DNA of 64,000 nucleotides from Croceibacterium aestuarii (GTDB taxonomy: Bacteria; Pseudomonadota; Alphaproteobacteria; Sphingomonadales; Sphingomonadaceae), in assembly GCF_030657335.1 (NCBI RefSeq), contig NZ_CP131039.1, positions 310,001 to 374,000 on the forward strand, in the 5' to 3' direction. A program made the position numbers and the translations under genes. Positions 26,115 through 35,560 of this stretch are shown piece after piece. Below the pieces are notes generated by a model. The model had not been told where the DNA came from. It was given only the letters and a program-made list of their open reading frames with translations, and ran no database searches. Numbering within the stretch: position 1 is the first letter of the stretch; every line of letters begins with the position of its first letter.

Positions 26115-28953
26115 ACGCCAGAAGGATTTCGGTACCCCGGAATCGAACGCGACCGAAGCGGTCACGCTGACGATCGACGGGCGCACGGTCACCGTTCCGG
26201 CCGGCACCAGCGTCATGCGCGCGGCTGCCGAGATCGGCGGCGAGATCCCCAAGCTCTGCGCGACCGACAACATGAAATCGTTCGGTTCGTGCCGCTTGTG
26301 CCTTGTCGAGATCGACGGCGCGCGCGGCACCCCGGCCTCGTGCACCACTCCGGTGGGTGAGGGCATGGTGGTCCACACCCAGACCCCTCGGCTTGAGAAG
26401 CTGCGCCGCGGCGTGATGGAGCTGTACATCTCCGACCACCCGCTCGACTGTCTGACCTGCTCGGCCAACAACGATTGCGAGTTGCAGGACCAGGCCGCCG
26501 CGGTCGGCTTGCGCGACGTGCGCTACGGCTACGAAGGCGATAACCACCTCGACCAGCCGACCGACCATTCGAACCCCTACTTCGACTTCGATCCTTCCAA
26601 GTGCATCGTCTGCAGCCGCTGCGTGCGCGCCTGCGACGAGGTCCAGGGCACCTTCGCGCTGACCATCGACGGGCGCGGCTTCGCCTCGATGGTTTCGGCC
26701 GGGCAGGACGACGATGACTTCCTTTCCAGCGAATGCGTCAGCTGCGGCGCCTGCGTGCAGGCTTGCCCCACCGCCACGCTGCAGGAGAAGAGCGTCAAGG
26801 CGATTGGCATGCCCGAGCGCGCTGTGGTCACGACCTGCGCCTATTGCGGCGTGGGTTGTACCTTCCGCGCGGAGATGCGCGGCGAGCAGCTGGTCCGCAT
26901 GGTCCCCTACAAGGACGGCAAGGCCAACCGGGGCCACTCCTGCGTCAAAGGCCGCTTCGCTTACGGCTATGCCAACCACAAGGACCGCATCACTTCGCCG
27001 ATGATCCGCGAGTCGATCGACCAGCCATGGCGCGAAGTGAGCTGGGACGAGGCGATCGCCCACACCGCCGGCCGGCTGCGCGAACTGCGCGAATCGCACG
27101 GTCCGCGCGCACTCGGCGGGATCACCTCAAGCCGCTGCACCAACGAGGAGACCTTCCTCGTCCAGAAGCTGGTCCGCGGCGTGTTCGGCGCCAACAACGT
27201 CGATACCTGCGCCCGCGTGTGCCATTCGCCGACGGGTTACGGCCTCAAGACCACTTTCGGCACCAGCGCAGGCACGCAGGACTTCGATTCGGTGATGGAC
27301 TCGGACGTCATCCTGGTCATCGGCGCCAATCCGACCGACGCCCACCCGGTGTTCGCCAGCCGCATGAAGCGACGGCTGCGCCAGGGCGCCAAGCTGATCG
27401 TGATCGACCCGCGGCGGATCGACCTGGTCAAGTCGCCGCACATCGAGGCCGCCCACCACCTGCCGCTGCAGCCGGGCACCAACGTCGCCGTTCTCACCAG
27501 CATGGCCCACGTGATCGTCACCGAAGGCCTGGCCAACGAGGAGTTCATCCGCGAACGCTGCGACTGGGACGAATACGAGGACTGGGCGCGGTTCGTCTCC
27601 GACGAGCGCCACAGTCCCGAAGTGCTCGAGGCCGTCACCCGCGTCCCGGCCGAAGAGCTGCGCCAGGCGGCCCGGCTCTATGCCACCGGCGGCAACGGCG
27701 CGATCTACTACGGCCTCGGCGTGACTGAGCACAGCCAGGGCTCCTCCACCGTGATGGCGATCGCCAACCTGTCGATGGTGACCGGCAACATCGGCCGTCC
27801 CGGGGTCGGCGTGAACCCGCTACGTGGACAGAACAACGTGCAGGGCGCCTGCGACATGGGCAGCTTCCCGCACGAATTGCCGGGCTATCGCCACATCCAC
27901 GACGAGGTGACGCGCGGCCTGTTCGAAAAGGACTGGGGCGTCACGCTCGACAGCGAGCCGGGCCTCAGGATCAACAACATGCTCGACGCCGCCGTCGACG
28001 GCAGCTTCAAGGCGATCTACATCCAAGGCGAGGACATCCTGCAGTCCGACCCCAACACCCAGCACGTCGCCGCCGGGCTCGAGGCGATGGATCTGGTCAT
28101 CGTCCATGACCTGTTCCTCAACGAAACCGCCAATTACGCCCACGTCTTCCTGCCGGGCAGCACCTTCCTCGAAAAGGACGGCACCTTCACCAACGCCGAA
28201 CGCCGCATCCAGCCGGTGCGCAAGGTGATGGAACCAGCCAACGGCTATGGCGACTGGGAAGTGACCCAGCTGCTCGCCAATGCCCTCGGCGCGGGATGGA
28301 CTTATACCCATCCAAGCCAGATCATCGACGAGATCGCCCGGCTGACGCCGAGCTTCGCCGGCCTGAGGTGGGACGACCTGCTGGTGCGCGGCAGCGTGCA
28401 GTGGCCGATCAACGAAGCCCACCCCGACGGCAGCCCGGTGATGCACGTCGACGGTTTCGTACGCGGCAAGGGCAAATTTGTGGTCACCGACTACGTGCCG
28501 ACCGACGAGAAGACGGGACCGCGCTTCCCGCTGCTCCTGACCACCGGCCGCATCCTCACGCAATACAACGTCGGCGCGCAGACGCGGCGCACCGGGAACG
28601 TCGTCTGGCATCCCGAAGACGTGCTCGAAATGCACCCCACCGACGCCGAGAACCGCGGGCTCAAGACCGGCGACTGGGCGCGGCTGGCGAGCCGCAAGGG
28701 CGAGACCACGCTCAAGGTGCTGGTCACCGACCGCGTGGCGCCCGGGGTGGTCTACACCACCTTCCACCATCCCGAGACCCAGGCCAACGTCGTCACCACG
28801 GACTTCTCCGACTGGGCGACCAATTGCCCCGAGTACAAGGTCACCGCGGTGCAAGTCATGCCCTCGAACGGGCCGAGCGAGTGGCAGGAGGAGTATACCG
28901 AGCTCGCCGAGCGTTCGCGCCGGATCGATCCGGCGATGGAGCCGGCCGAATGA
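26104..28953 (+). CDS. fdsA: NAD-dependent formate dehydrogenase, alpha (catalytic) subunit
   Basis: A 949-residue molybdoenzyme. The N-terminal 2Fe-2S ferredoxin domain carries CATDNMKSFGSCRLC and the Cys of GTPASC. A His/Cys cluster segment follows (HPLDCLTCSANNDCELQ), then two [4Fe-4S] motifs (CIVCSRCVRAC and CVSCGACVQAC). The catalytic domain begins with CAYCGVGCTF. The molybdenum ligand is Cys373 in CARVCHSP; the codon is TGC, so this is not a selenoprotein. The C-terminal cofactor-binding domain contains GRILTQYNVGAQTRR. It oxidises formate to CO2 in the cytoplasm. Confidence 0.96.
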   Translation: MGYERQKDFGTPESNATEAVTLTIDGRTVTVPAGTSVMRAAAEIGGEIPKLCATDNMKSFGSCRLCLVEIDGARGTPASCTTPVGEGMVVHTQTPRLEKLRRGVMELYISDHPLDCLTCSANNDCELQDQAAAVGLRDVRYGYEGDNHLDQPTDHSNPYFDFDPSKCIVCSRCVRACDEVQGTFALTIDGRGFASMVSAGQDDDDFLSSECVSCGACVQACPTATLQEKSVKAIGMPERAVVTTCAYCGVGCTFRAEMRGEQLVRMVPYKDGKANRGHSCVKGRFAYGYANHKDRITSPMIRESIDQPWREVSWDEAIAHTAGRLRELRESHGPRALGGITSSRCTNEETFLVQKLVRGVFGANNVDTCARVCHSPTGYGLKTTFGTSAGTQDFDSVMDSDVILVIGANPTDAHPVFASRMKRRLRQGAKLIVIDPRRIDLVKSPHIEAAHHLPLQPGTNVAVLTSMAHVIVTEGLANEEFIRERCDWDEYEDWARFVSDERHSPEVLEAVTRVPAEELRQAARLYATGGNGAIYYGLGVTEHSQGSSTVMAIANLSMVTGNIGRPGVGVNPLRGQNNVQGACDMGSFPHELPGYRHIHDEVTRGLFEKDWGVTLDSEPGLRINNMLDAAVDGSFKAIYIQGEDILQSDPNTQHVAAGLEAMDLVIVHDLFLNETANYAHVFLPGSTFLEKDGTFTNAERRIQPVRKVMEPANGYGDWEVTQLLANALGAGWTYTHPSQIIDEIARLTPSFAGLRWDDLLVRGSVQWPINEAHPDGSPVMHVDGFVRGKGKFVVTDYVPTDEKTGPRFPLLLTTGRILTQYNVGAQTRRTGNVVWHPEDVLEMHPTDAENRGLKTGDWARLASRKGETTLKVLVTDRVAPGVVYTTFHHPETQANVVTTDFSDWATNCPEYKVTAVQVMPSNGPSEWQEEYTELAERSRRIDPAMEPAE

Positions 28954-29231
28954 GTTCGACCATCGAGACGCTGCGGCGGATGGCCGGCGACATCGCGCGC
29001 AATTTCGAGGCCATCGGCCACGAGAACGCGGTGCTGGCGACGGCCGATCATATCAACCAGTTCTGGGACCCGCGGATGAAGGCGGCGATCTTCGCCGACG
29101 ATCACAGCAAGCTGATCCCGATCGCCCGCGAGGCGATCGAACACCTGCAGGAGGGCGGCGATCCGCCGCCGCAGACCAAAGCGACCGAGTTCAACGCCGC
29201 CTTTGAAAGCGGCCATTCCGATGCAGGGTAG
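28950..29231 (+). CDS. fdsD: NAD-dependent formate dehydrogenase, delta subunit
   Basis: A 93-residue protein whose ATG overlaps the fdsA stop (ATGA). The FdsD pattern is clear: an N-terminal helix (LRRMAGDIARNFEAIGHENA), then HINQFWDPRMKAAI, then an acidic C-terminal helix. FdsD is a small accessory subunit of soluble molybdenum formate dehydrogenases, associated with the alpha subunit and enzyme stability. Length fits. Confidence 0.93.
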   Translation: MSSTIETLRRMAGDIARNFEAIGHENAVLATADHINQFWDPRMKAAIFADDHSKLIPIAREAIEHLQEGGDPPPQTKATEFNAAFESGHSDAG

Positions 29232-29265
29232 GTGTGCGGCGCGGAACCGGTGACACGTGGAGCGA

Positions 29266-30039
29266 ATGTCCAAGGTAACCGAGGTTGGCTCAGACGGCAC
29301 CCGGCGTTCGCTCGTCCGGGAGTGGGTGCCCGAAGTCCCGGTCGCGCTCGAATTTAACGGTCTCAGCTATGCCGTGATGATGGCCACCCCGGCCGATCTC
29401 GAAGATTTCGCCCGCGGCTTCGCGCTGACCGAGGGCCTGGCGAAAATCCCCGCCGACATAACCGACATTGCCGTGGCAGAGACCGATCTCGGCTGGATCG
29501 TGCGCGCGCAGCTCGCGGGGCTGGGGGTCGACAAGCTGACCGAACGGGTTCGCACCCGCGTTGCGGAATCGAGCTGCGGCCTATGCGGCATCGAGAACCT
29601 CGAAGCGGTGAACCAGCCGCTGCCGCCGGTGCCCGCCCACGCAGCGCTCGCGCCTGAGGCAATCTTCGCCGCGCTGGCAAAACTGCGCGACCTCCAACCC
29701 TTGACGGGCCGCACAGGCGCAGCGCATGCCGCCGCTTTCTGCAGCCTCGACGGCACGATCATGGCGGTGCGCGAGGATGTCGGCCGGCACAACGCGATGG
29801 ACAAGCTGGTCGGCGCGCTCGCCGCGGCGAGTGCGAATCCGGCGCACGGCTTCATTCTCTCGACCGCGCGCTGTTCCTATGAAATCGTCGAAAAGGCGGT
29901 GCGCGCCGGCGCAGCGCGACTGGTCACGGTCTCACTGCCGACCTCGATGGCGGTGGAGCGGGCCAAGGCGGCGGGTCTTGGCCTGTGGTGTCTGGCACGC
30001 GGTGACAGCGTCTTGCAGGTCAGCACGCCCGAAGTGTGA
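29266..30039 (+). CDS. fdhD: Formate dehydrogenase accessory sulfurtransferase FdhD
   Basis: A 257-residue FdhD/FdsC protein that passes sulfur to the bis-MGD cofactor of FdsA. The functional cysteine pair is in ESSCGLCGIENL near residue 103. The VREDVGRHNAMDKLVGA motif is near residue 165, and the ILSTARCSYEIV segment is near 197. ATG 29266 was chosen because GGAG at 29259-29262 is well spaced; an in-frame GTG exists at 29257. It is the last gene of the fds operon, 34 bases after fdsD. Confidence 0.94.
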   Translation: MSKVTEVGSDGTRRSLVREWVPEVPVALEFNGLSYAVMMATPADLEDFARGFALTEGLAKIPADITDIAVAETDLGWIVRAQLAGLGVDKLTERVRTRVAESSCGLCGIENLEAVNQPLPPVPAHAALAPEAIFAALAKLRDLQPLTGRTGAAHAAAFCSLDGTIMAVREDVGRHNAMDKLVGALAAASANPAHGFILSTARCSYEIVEKAVRAGAARLVTVSLPTSMAVERAKAAGLGLWCLARGDSVLQVSTPEV

Positions 30040-30056
30040 GCGCCGCGCAGACGAAA

Positions 30057-30079
30057 AGGGCCGCCCCAAGGGCGGCCCT
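30057..30079 (-). terminator. Intrinsic terminator between fdhD and a convergent small gene
   Basis: AGGGCCGCCC (30057-30066) and GGGCGGCCCT (30070-30079) form a perfect 10-bp stem with a 3-base loop. Read on the minus strand the stem is followed by TTTTCG, so it fits best as the terminator of the small minus-strand gene ending at 30102. On the plus strand the flank lacks a T-run, but the stem lies 17 bases after fdhD and may act on both transcripts. Confidence 0.75.
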
Positions 30080-30101
30080 CCGTGAAATTGTTCCGAGCCT
30101 A

Positions 30102-30314
30102 CTACGGGCTGGTCGGGCTGTCGTTGTTGTCGTCGAAGATCAGGATGCCGGCGACGATTGCAGCCGCGACGATCGCACCGATCAGGATCATGTTGCTGCC
30201 CTGGAGCTGCTCGGACTTGCTGGCCGGCGAGCCCTCGCGAGCATCGGCGGCCTGCGCCATGACCGGCGCGACGATCAGCCCGAAGGCGGCAGTGGTGGCA
30301 AGAAGCTTCTTCAT
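30102..30314 (-). CDS. Small exported single-helix membrane protein
   Basis: A 70-residue protein with a signal peptide (MKKLLATTAAFGLIVAPVMA, probable cleavage at AQA-A). A short polar linker rich in Ser, Gln and Lys follows. A second hydrophobic segment (MILIGAIVAAAIVAGILIF) leads to an acidic DDNNDSP tail. AAGGGG lies about 10 bases before the ATG, and a strong terminator follows. No function is known; the build resembles small envelope-stress or membrane-tethered proteins. Confidence 0.75.
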   Translation of the reverse strand: MKKLLATTAAFGLIVAPVMAQAADAREGSPASKSEQLQGSNMILIGAIVAAAIVAGILIFDDNNDSPTSP

Positions 30315-30588
30315 CGACCCATTCCCCTTAACAGAATTGCCCTAATCGCTTGTTTCCTAGCAGAATGTGCCAACAAGTCTTGCCTGATGAATCACGCTTC
30401 ATCGCATAATTCACACATTTCATCGCGAAATCGGGCTATCTATGCTGCACCGCACTATTGCCCAAACCCGCGATGATGTTCGATGCCACGGCCTTGCCGA
30501 GAAGTACCGCGCGGTTTCGCTCTCCTCACTGCACGTCTGCTCGGAGGTTCTTGTGAGAACGCCGCGGATTTCAAAACCGCATGTCGTG
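30315..30588. other. Intergenic region upstream of the small membrane protein
   Basis: The 274 bases between the 70-residue protein start (30314) and the metW stop are locally A/T richer than their surroundings (for example 30350-30450). No coding region was found. A purine-rich ribosome binding site of the small gene is at 30325-30331 on the minus strand. No clear -35/-10 pair, terminator of metW or RNA gene was recognised. Confidence 0.5.
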
Positions 30589-31176
30589 TCACCGGCTCAG
30601 CAGGTAGACCGCATGCTCGGCGCGCCAGTTGGCGCCTCGGTCGCCAATCTCGCGGCCGCCCGAGAAGAACCAATTGGACTCGACGGTAACACCCTTCGTT
30701 CGTAGCAAGTCGCGAAAGTCCTCGACCGTCACGTGATGGATGTTCTGCGTCTCGTACCAGCTGACGGGCAGATGCCGTGTCACCGGCATGCGCCCGTTTG
30801 TGAGGAGCGAGAGGCGCATGCGCCAGTAGGCGAAGTTCGGGAAGCTGACGAAGGCCTGTCGCCCGACGCGCAGCAGCTGGTCGAGCATCTGGTCGGGGCG
30901 CGCCGCCGTTTGCAGCGTCTGGCTGAGGATGGCGACGTCGAACGCCCCGTCGGGATAATCGGCGAGATCGCGGTCCGCGTCGCCCTGGATGACGGAAAGG
31001 CCGCGCGCGACGGCGCGCTCGACGAGCCCGGGATCGATCTCGAGCCCGCGGGCGTCGACGTGGCGGCTTTCGCGCAGAACTGCCATCAATTCCCCGTCGC
31101 CGCAGCCGACGTCGAGGACCCGCGCGCCCTCCGGCACGTTCTCCGCGATCTTGGCGAGATCGGGACGCAGGCTCAT
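30589..31176 (-). CDS. metW: Methionine biosynthesis protein MetW
   Basis: A 195-residue SAM-dependent-methyltransferase-fold protein. The nucleotide loop [16 protein letters not shown] lies near residue 19. The acidic segment [19 protein letters not shown] follows, and the MetW-specific [20 protein letters not shown] stretch is near residue 115. MetW forms a complex with MetX and is needed for full homoserine acetylation activity in many Proteobacteria. The start overlaps the metX stop by four bases. Confidence 0.94.
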   Translation of the reverse strand: MSLRPDLAKIAENVPEGARVLDVGCGDGELMAVLRESRHVDARGLEIDPGLVERAVARGLSVIQGDADRDLADYPDGAFDVAILSQTLQTAARPDQMLDQLLRVGRQAFVSFPNFAYWRMRLSLLTNGRMPVTRHLPVSWYETQNIHHVTVEDFRDLLRTKGVTVESNWFFSGGREIGDRGANWRAEHAVYLLSR

Positions 31177-32327
31177 CCCAGGAAGCCTTTCACGACACGG
31201 TCGAGCGCAGGGCTTTCGAGCAGGAAGCTGTCGTGACCGTAGGGCGCGGAGAGCTCGACGAAGCTGACCGGCGCGGCGACCGCGTTGAGCGCGTGGACCA
31301 CGTGGCGCGATTCGGCGGTCGGGTAGAGCCAGTCGGTGTCGAAGCTGACGAGACAGAAACGCATGTCGCCGACATTGGCGAAGGCGTCCGCCAGCCGTCC
31401 GCCGTGCTCCTCGGCGAGATCGAAGTAGTCCATCGCCCGGGTAATGTAGAGGTAGGCGTTGGCGTCGAACCGGTCGGTGAACGCGATACCTTGATAGCGC
31501 AGGTAGCTCTCGACCTGGAAATCGGCGTCGAAGCCGAAGCTCTTGGCCTCGCGGTCCTGCAGGCGGCGGCCGAACTTCTCGGTCAGCCCCTCCTCGGAAA
31601 GGTAGGTGATGTGCGCCGCCATCCGCGCCACCGAGAGGCCCTTTTCCGGCCCCTTGCCATGCGCATAATAATCGCCGCCGTGCCACTCGGGATCGGCCAT
31701 CACCGCCTGGCGGCCCACCTCATGGAAAGCGATGTTCTGCGCCGAATGGCGTGCAGTCGTGGCGATCGCCAGCACCCGGGCGGTGCGGCCGGGAAAGTTG
31801 GCGGCAAAGCTCAGCGCCTGCATCCCGCCCATCGACCCGCCGACCACCGCATGCAGTCGCTCGATGCCGAGCGCGTCGAGGAGTGCGATCTGCGCGCGGA
31901 CCATGTCGCGGATGGTGATGACCGGGAAGCGCATGGCATAGGGGGCTCCGTCCGGCCCGGCGCTGGCGGGGCCAGTCGAGCCCATGCAGCCGCCGACGAC
32001 GTTGACGCAGATCACGTGATAGCGGGCCGAATCGAGGGGCTTTCCGGGGCCGACCATGCGGTCCCACCACCCGGGTTTGCCCGTGATGGGGTGAGTGCTG
32101 GCCACGTATTGATCGCCGGTCAGCGCATGGAAGACGAGAATGGCGTTGGTCTTCCCCGCGTTGAGCTCGCCGTAAGTTTCGTAGGCGAGCCGCACGCCGG
32201 CCAGTTGCTGACCGCTGTCGAGCGGCAGGGCCTGATCGAGCACGATGCTCTTTCCATCGAGGGCGACAGCGCTGGTCACGTGCGGCGATTGGGGGTTCAC
32301 GCAAGTGCTGTCAATTGCCGCCCGCAC
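31173..32327 (-). CDS. metX: Homoserine O-acetyltransferase
   Basis: An alpha/beta hydrolase-fold enzyme of up to 384 residues. It acetylates homoserine with acetyl-CoA in methionine synthesis. The nucleophile motif is [11 protein letters not shown] near residue 163. The aspartate is in FDTDWLYP and the histidine in YGHDSFLLE close to the C-terminus. The family segment HALTGDQYV is near residue 67. The longest start is GTG 32327; GTG 32300 would remove nine residues. The promoter must lie in the short gap before the divergent hisC. Confidence 0.94.
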   Translation of the reverse strand: MRAAIDSTCVNPQSPHVTSAVALDGKSIVLDQALPLDSGQQLAGVRLAYETYGELNAGKTNAILVFHALTGDQYVASTHPITGKPGWWDRMVGPGKPLDSARYHVICVNVVGGCMGSTGPASAGPDGAPYAMRFPVITIRDMVRAQIALLDALGIERLHAVVGGSMGGMQALSFAANFPGRTARVLAIATTARHSAQNIAFHEVGRQAVMADPEWHGGDYYAHGKGPEKGLSVARMAAHITYLSEEGLTEKFGRRLQDREAKSFGFDADFQVESYLRYQGIAFTDRFDANAYLYITRAMDYFDLAEEHGGRLADAFANVGDMRFCLVSFDTDWLYPTAESRHVVHALNAVAAPVSFVELSAPYGHDSFLLESPALDRVVKGFLG

Positions 32328-32347
32328 CGGCTATGCGCCCCGCGGTT

Positions 32348-33451
32348 ATGAGCGAGCGGCCTGCGATGAAGCCCCAGATGAAGGAATGGATAGCGGGCAT
32401 CCATGCTTACGTGCCCGGCCGAAGCGCGGCGGCCGACGGTACGCCGCTGGTCAAGCTCTCCGCCAATGAAAACCCGCTCGGGACCAGCCCGCAGGCGCTC
32501 GCCGCCCGCGCCGAGGCCGCGGGTCCCGCGGCCTACCCCGACCCGGACAGCACCGCGCTGCGCGCCGCGCTGGGCGCGCTGCACGGCATCGATCCCGCGC
32601 GGATCGTCTGCGGCACCGGCTCCGACGAGTTGCTTAACCTCACCGCACAGGCCTTCGCCGGGCTCGGCGACGAGGTCCTGTTTCCGCGCTATTCCTTCGC
32701 CGTCTACGACATCGCCGCACGGCGCTGCGGAGCGACGCCCGTCGAGGCGGAAGACAGCGATTTCACCGCCGACGTCGATACACTGCTCGCTGCGGTGAGT
32801 GAGCGGACTCGGGTGGTCTATCTCGCCAACCCCAACAATCCGACCGGCTCGTTCCTGCCGCGCGCCGAGGTCGAGCGCCTCCATGCCGGCTTGCCCGCAA
32901 ATGTCTTGCTGGTGATCGACCAGGCCTACGCCGAGTACGTCGGACCCGGCGACGAGGACGGGGGGCTGGCGCTGGCGGCCGCGCACGACAACGTACTGGT
33001 GACGCGCACCTTCTCGAAGATTTACGGCCTCGCCGGCGAACGAATCGGCTGGGCCACCGGCGCGCCCGGCCTGATCGACGCGCTGAACCGCATCCGCGGA
33101 CCCTTCAACGTGACCGAGAGCGGGCAGAAAGCTGCCCTCGCCGCGCTCGCCGATCAGGATTTCGTGACGGCCAGCCGCGAGCACAACCGCGCGGTGCGCC
33201 GGGCTTTCGTCGCGGCCATCGAGGCGCTCGGCAACCACGGCCTGCGCCCCCTGCCGAGCGAAGGCAATTTCGTGCTCGTGCTGTTCACGGGCGAAGTTTC
33301 GGCGGAGGCGGCGCTGACCGCGATTGCGCAGGCCGGATACGCAGTCCGCCACTTGCCGGGACAGGGCCTGCCGCAGGGATTGCGCATAACGATCGGCACC
33401 GCCGAGCAGATGGATGCGGTGGCCGCTGCGCTGCGGGAATTGTGCCGGTGA
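32348..33451 (+). CDS. hisC: Histidinol-phosphate aminotransferase
   Basis: A PLP-dependent class I/II aminotransferase of about 367 residues. The PLP lysine is in the [17 protein letters not shown] motif. Substrate-fold signatures include [10 protein letters not shown] near the start, the [11 protein letters not shown] motif, and the C-terminal arginine in GLRITIGT. In Sphingomonadales such enzymes may serve both histidine and aromatic amino acid synthesis; the downstream tyrA supports a role in tyrosine or phenylalanine. In-frame starts at 32333, 32348, 32366 and 32378 are possible, none with a strong ribosome binding site. Confidence 0.9.
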   Translation: MSERPAMKPQMKEWIAGIHAYVPGRSAAADGTPLVKLSANENPLGTSPQALAARAEAAGPAAYPDPDSTALRAALGALHGIDPARIVCGTGSDELLNLTAQAFAGLGDEVLFPRYSFAVYDIAARRCGATPVEAEDSDFTADVDTLLAAVSERTRVVYLANPNNPTGSFLPRAEVERLHAGLPANVLLVIDQAYAEYVGPGDEDGGLALAAAHDNVLVTRTFSKIYGLAGERIGWATGAPGLIDALNRIRGPFNVTESGQKAALAALADQDFVTASREHNRAVRRAFVAAIEALGNHGLRPLPSEGNFVLVLFTGEVSAEAALTAIAQAGYAVRHLPGQGLPQGLRITIGTAEQMDAVAAALRELCR

Positions 33452-34359
33452 GCTTCGAGCGCGTCGCCATCATCGGTCTCGGCCTTCTCGGCGGTTCTGT
33501 CGGGCTGGCCGTGCAGGAACACCTTCCGGGCGTCGTCACGAGCGGCTTCGACGCGGATCCCGCCGTGCGCCGACGCGCCGCCGAGCGCGGGCTCACCGCA
33601 AAGGTGTGCGAAAGCCCGCAGGAAGCGGTCGCGGCTGCCGATCTCGTCATTCTTTGCGTTCCGGTCGGCGCGATGGCTGAGGTGGCGCGCGAGATTGCCC
33701 CCGCCCTGTCACCCGGCGCACTTGTCAGCGACGTCGGTTCGACCAAGCAATCGATCGCCGCCGCACTCGGCGAGGCGCTGCCAAACCATGCGGTCATCCC
33801 GGCCCATCCGGTCGCAGGGACCGAGCACTCCGGGCCAGACGCCGGCTTTGCCAGCCTCTTCCGCCACCGGTGGTGCATCCTGACGCCACCGGCCGACGCC
33901 GACCCGGTGCAGCTCGACGCGCTAGCCGCCTTCTGGCGCGCGCTGGGCGCGACTGTGGAGATCATGGACGCGGCGCACCACGACCTGGTGCTCGCGGTGA
34001 CCAGCCACATCCCCCACCTCATTGCCTACACCATCGTCGGAACAGCCAGCGATCTCGAGGACGTCACGCAGGGGGAAGTTATCAAGTACTCCGCGGGCGG
34101 CTTCCGCGACTTCACCCGCATCGCCGCGAGCGACCCGACCATGTGGCGCGACGTGTTCCTCAACAATCGCGAGGCCGTGCTCGAGATGCTTGGCCGATTC
34201 ACCGAAGATCTGACCGCGCTGCAGCGCGCGATCCGCAGCGGCGACGGCGAGATGCTGTTCGACCGCTTCACCAAGACCCGCGCCATCCGCCGCTCGATCA
34301 TCGAGCAGGGCCAGGACGACGCACGACCGGACTTTGGCCGCAAGCACGACGCCGACTAG
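33448..34359 (+). CDS. tyrA: Prephenate/arogenate dehydrogenase
   Basis: A 303-residue TyrA-type dehydrogenase for tyrosine synthesis. The N-terminal NAD(P) fold is [18 protein letters not shown] near residue 8. The middle carries [11 protein letters not shown] and the [17 protein letters not shown] motif, with the catalytic histidine region near residue 112. The helical C-terminal domain follows. GTG 33448 overlaps the hisC stop (GTGA). The stop shares CTAG with the stop of the convergent plsC gene. Confidence 0.93.
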   Translation: MSFERVAIIGLGLLGGSVGLAVQEHLPGVVTSGFDADPAVRRRAAERGLTAKVCESPQEAVAAADLVILCVPVGAMAEVAREIAPALSPGALVSDVGSTKQSIAAALGEALPNHAVIPAHPVAGTEHSGPDAGFASLFRHRWCILTPPADADPVQLDALAAFWRALGATVEIMDAAHHDLVLAVTSHIPHLIAYTIVGTASDLEDVTQGEVIKYSAGGFRDFTRIAASDPTMWRDVFLNNREAVLEMLGRFTEDLTALQRAIRSGDGEMLFDRFTKTRAIRRSIIEQGQDDARPDFGRKHDAD

Positions 34360-35039
34360 TCGTTCAAGGCATTGATCGCCTGGTGCACCCTCGCCTCGAT
34401 CTCCTCGCGTGGCAGGCCGGCCGGGATCGCTTTCATGAAGCGCACGGTTATCGTGCCCCGCCGCTTCCAGAGCCGGTGATAGGTCGGCCCCGAATCGATC
34501 GCTACCGGCACGACCGGTAGCCCAAGCAGCTTGTACAGCCCCGCAAAGCCCGAGCGCAGCGGCGGGCGGGTTCCGTGTGGGACCCGCGTGCCTTCGGGAA
34601 GGATGCAGAACGGGCGGCCGCTGCCGACGAACTTGCGGGCGTCGGACAGCATCTTGCGCAGCCCCTTTGCCCCCGAATCGCGGTAGACCGGCACCGAGCC
34701 ATAGGCGAGCGCGGCGCGGCCCCAGCCGGGTATACGGTAGAGCTCTTCCTTGCCGAACGGCACCGGCATGTCGAACAGCGTGCCGAGATCGATAGCCTCG
34801 AAGAAGCTCTCGTGCTTGAGCGCGTAAATCGCTTGCTCGGCGATCGGCTCACCTTCGACCCGCACCTCGATCCGCAGCACGTGGACCACGCACCAGCGGT
34901 GGAAGCGCGACCAGGCGTTGGGCCAGGCGCGGAAATGCTCCCCCGGCACAAGAGCCTTGCTGAGCAGCGTAGCGATCACGAACAAGGGGGAGGCCCCATA
35001 GAACAGCAGATAAAAGGCAAGACTGCGGAGGACGTTCAC
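34356..35039 (-). CDS. plsC: 1-acyl-sn-glycerol-3-phosphate acyltransferase
   Basis: A 227-residue membrane acyltransferase making phosphatidic acid. The N-terminal hydrophobic helix (residues 6-30) anchors it. Motif I is HESFFE (His76 to Glu81), the HX4D-type box with Glu in place of Asp, as often seen in alphaproteobacteria. Motif III is LPEGTR at 147-152. GTG 35039 was chosen since it overlaps the preceding gene's stop (GTGA). It lies at the end of an ftsE-ftsX-DUF218-plsC run with overlapping genes throughout. Confidence 0.92.
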   Translation of the reverse strand: MNVLRSLAFYLLFYGASPLFVIATLLSKALVPGEHFRAWPNAWSRFHRWCVVHVLRIEVRVEGEPIAEQAIYALKHESFFEAIDLGTLFDMPVPFGKEELYRIPGWGRAALAYGSVPVYRDSGAKGLRKMLSDARKFVGSGRPFCILPEGTRVPHGTRPPLRSGFAGLYKLLGLPVVPVAIDSGPTYHRLWKRRGTITVRFMKAIPAGLPREEIEARVHQAINALND

Positions 35040-35560
35040 AGGTTGCCCAGCCAACTCGCCAGCAGCTTGAGATATTCGAGAAATAGGATGCGGAGCGAGG
35101 GTTCGCTCGGCACGGCGTCTTCGACCACCCGGACCTTCGGCGGCAGGACCTGTTCAAGCTCGTTGGCGCTGCGCCGCATGTGCCAGTCGCTGGTGACGAG
35201 GCGCAGCGAGCGGTACTGGCCGTCGCGTATCCATTGCGCCGTTTCGCGCGCGTTGCCGCGGGTGTCGAGCGCGGAGAACCCGAGCACGACGCAGCAAGCC
35301 ATTTCCTCAGGACTGAGGCGGTATTCGGCGGCGAATTCGGCCGGTGTAACTCCTTCGAACACCCCCGAGACGAGCAGCTTCTGCGCGGCGCCCGCGCGAA
35401 GCAGTTCGACGCCGCGATCGATCCGCCCGACACCGCCGGTCGGCACGATAATCACGTCGGTTCGGTCCTTGACCGGTGCGGGTTGCGGCAGCGTGGCTGC
35501 GAACCACGCAAAGCCGAGCAACCAGACGGCCAGCACGAACCCGGCGAAGCGCAAGATCAC
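35036..35560 (-). CDS. YdcF/ElyC-type DUF218 envelope protein
   Basis: A 174-residue protein with an N-terminal transmembrane helix (ILRFAGFVLAVWLLGFAWFA) and a DUF218 domain. Family motifs are VIIVPTGGVGRIDRGVELL near residue 36, the GNARETAQW segment near 103, and LVTSDWHMRRSANEL near 119. Related proteins (SanA, ElyC, YdcF) act in envelope or peptidoglycan maintenance by unknown chemistry. GTG 35560 overlaps the ftsX stop, and the stop overlaps plsC. Confidence 0.87.
   Translation of the reverse strand: MILRFAGFVLAVWLLGFAWFAATLPQPAPVKDRTDVIIVPTGGVGRIDRGVELLRAGAAQKLLVSGVFEGVTPAEFAAEYRLSPEEMACCVVLGFSALDTRGNARETAQWIRDGQYRSLRLVTSDWHMRRSANELEQVLPPKVRVVEDAVPSEPSLRILFLEYLKLLASWLGNL

Noticed and set aside
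27211-27228. Possible selenocysteine at the FdsA molybdenum ligand
   Set aside because: The codon at the CARVCHSP position is TGC (27220-27222), an ordinary cysteine; no in-frame TGA occurs.
30561-30585. A loop TTTCAAA flanked by GCGG/CCGC that mimics the anticodon arm of a selenocysteine tRNA (TCA) near the formate dehydrogenase genes
   Set aside because: No T-arm with GGTTCGA, no matching acceptor stem and no D-arm around it, and the formate dehydrogenase uses a TGC cysteine codon, so no selenocysteine system is needed.
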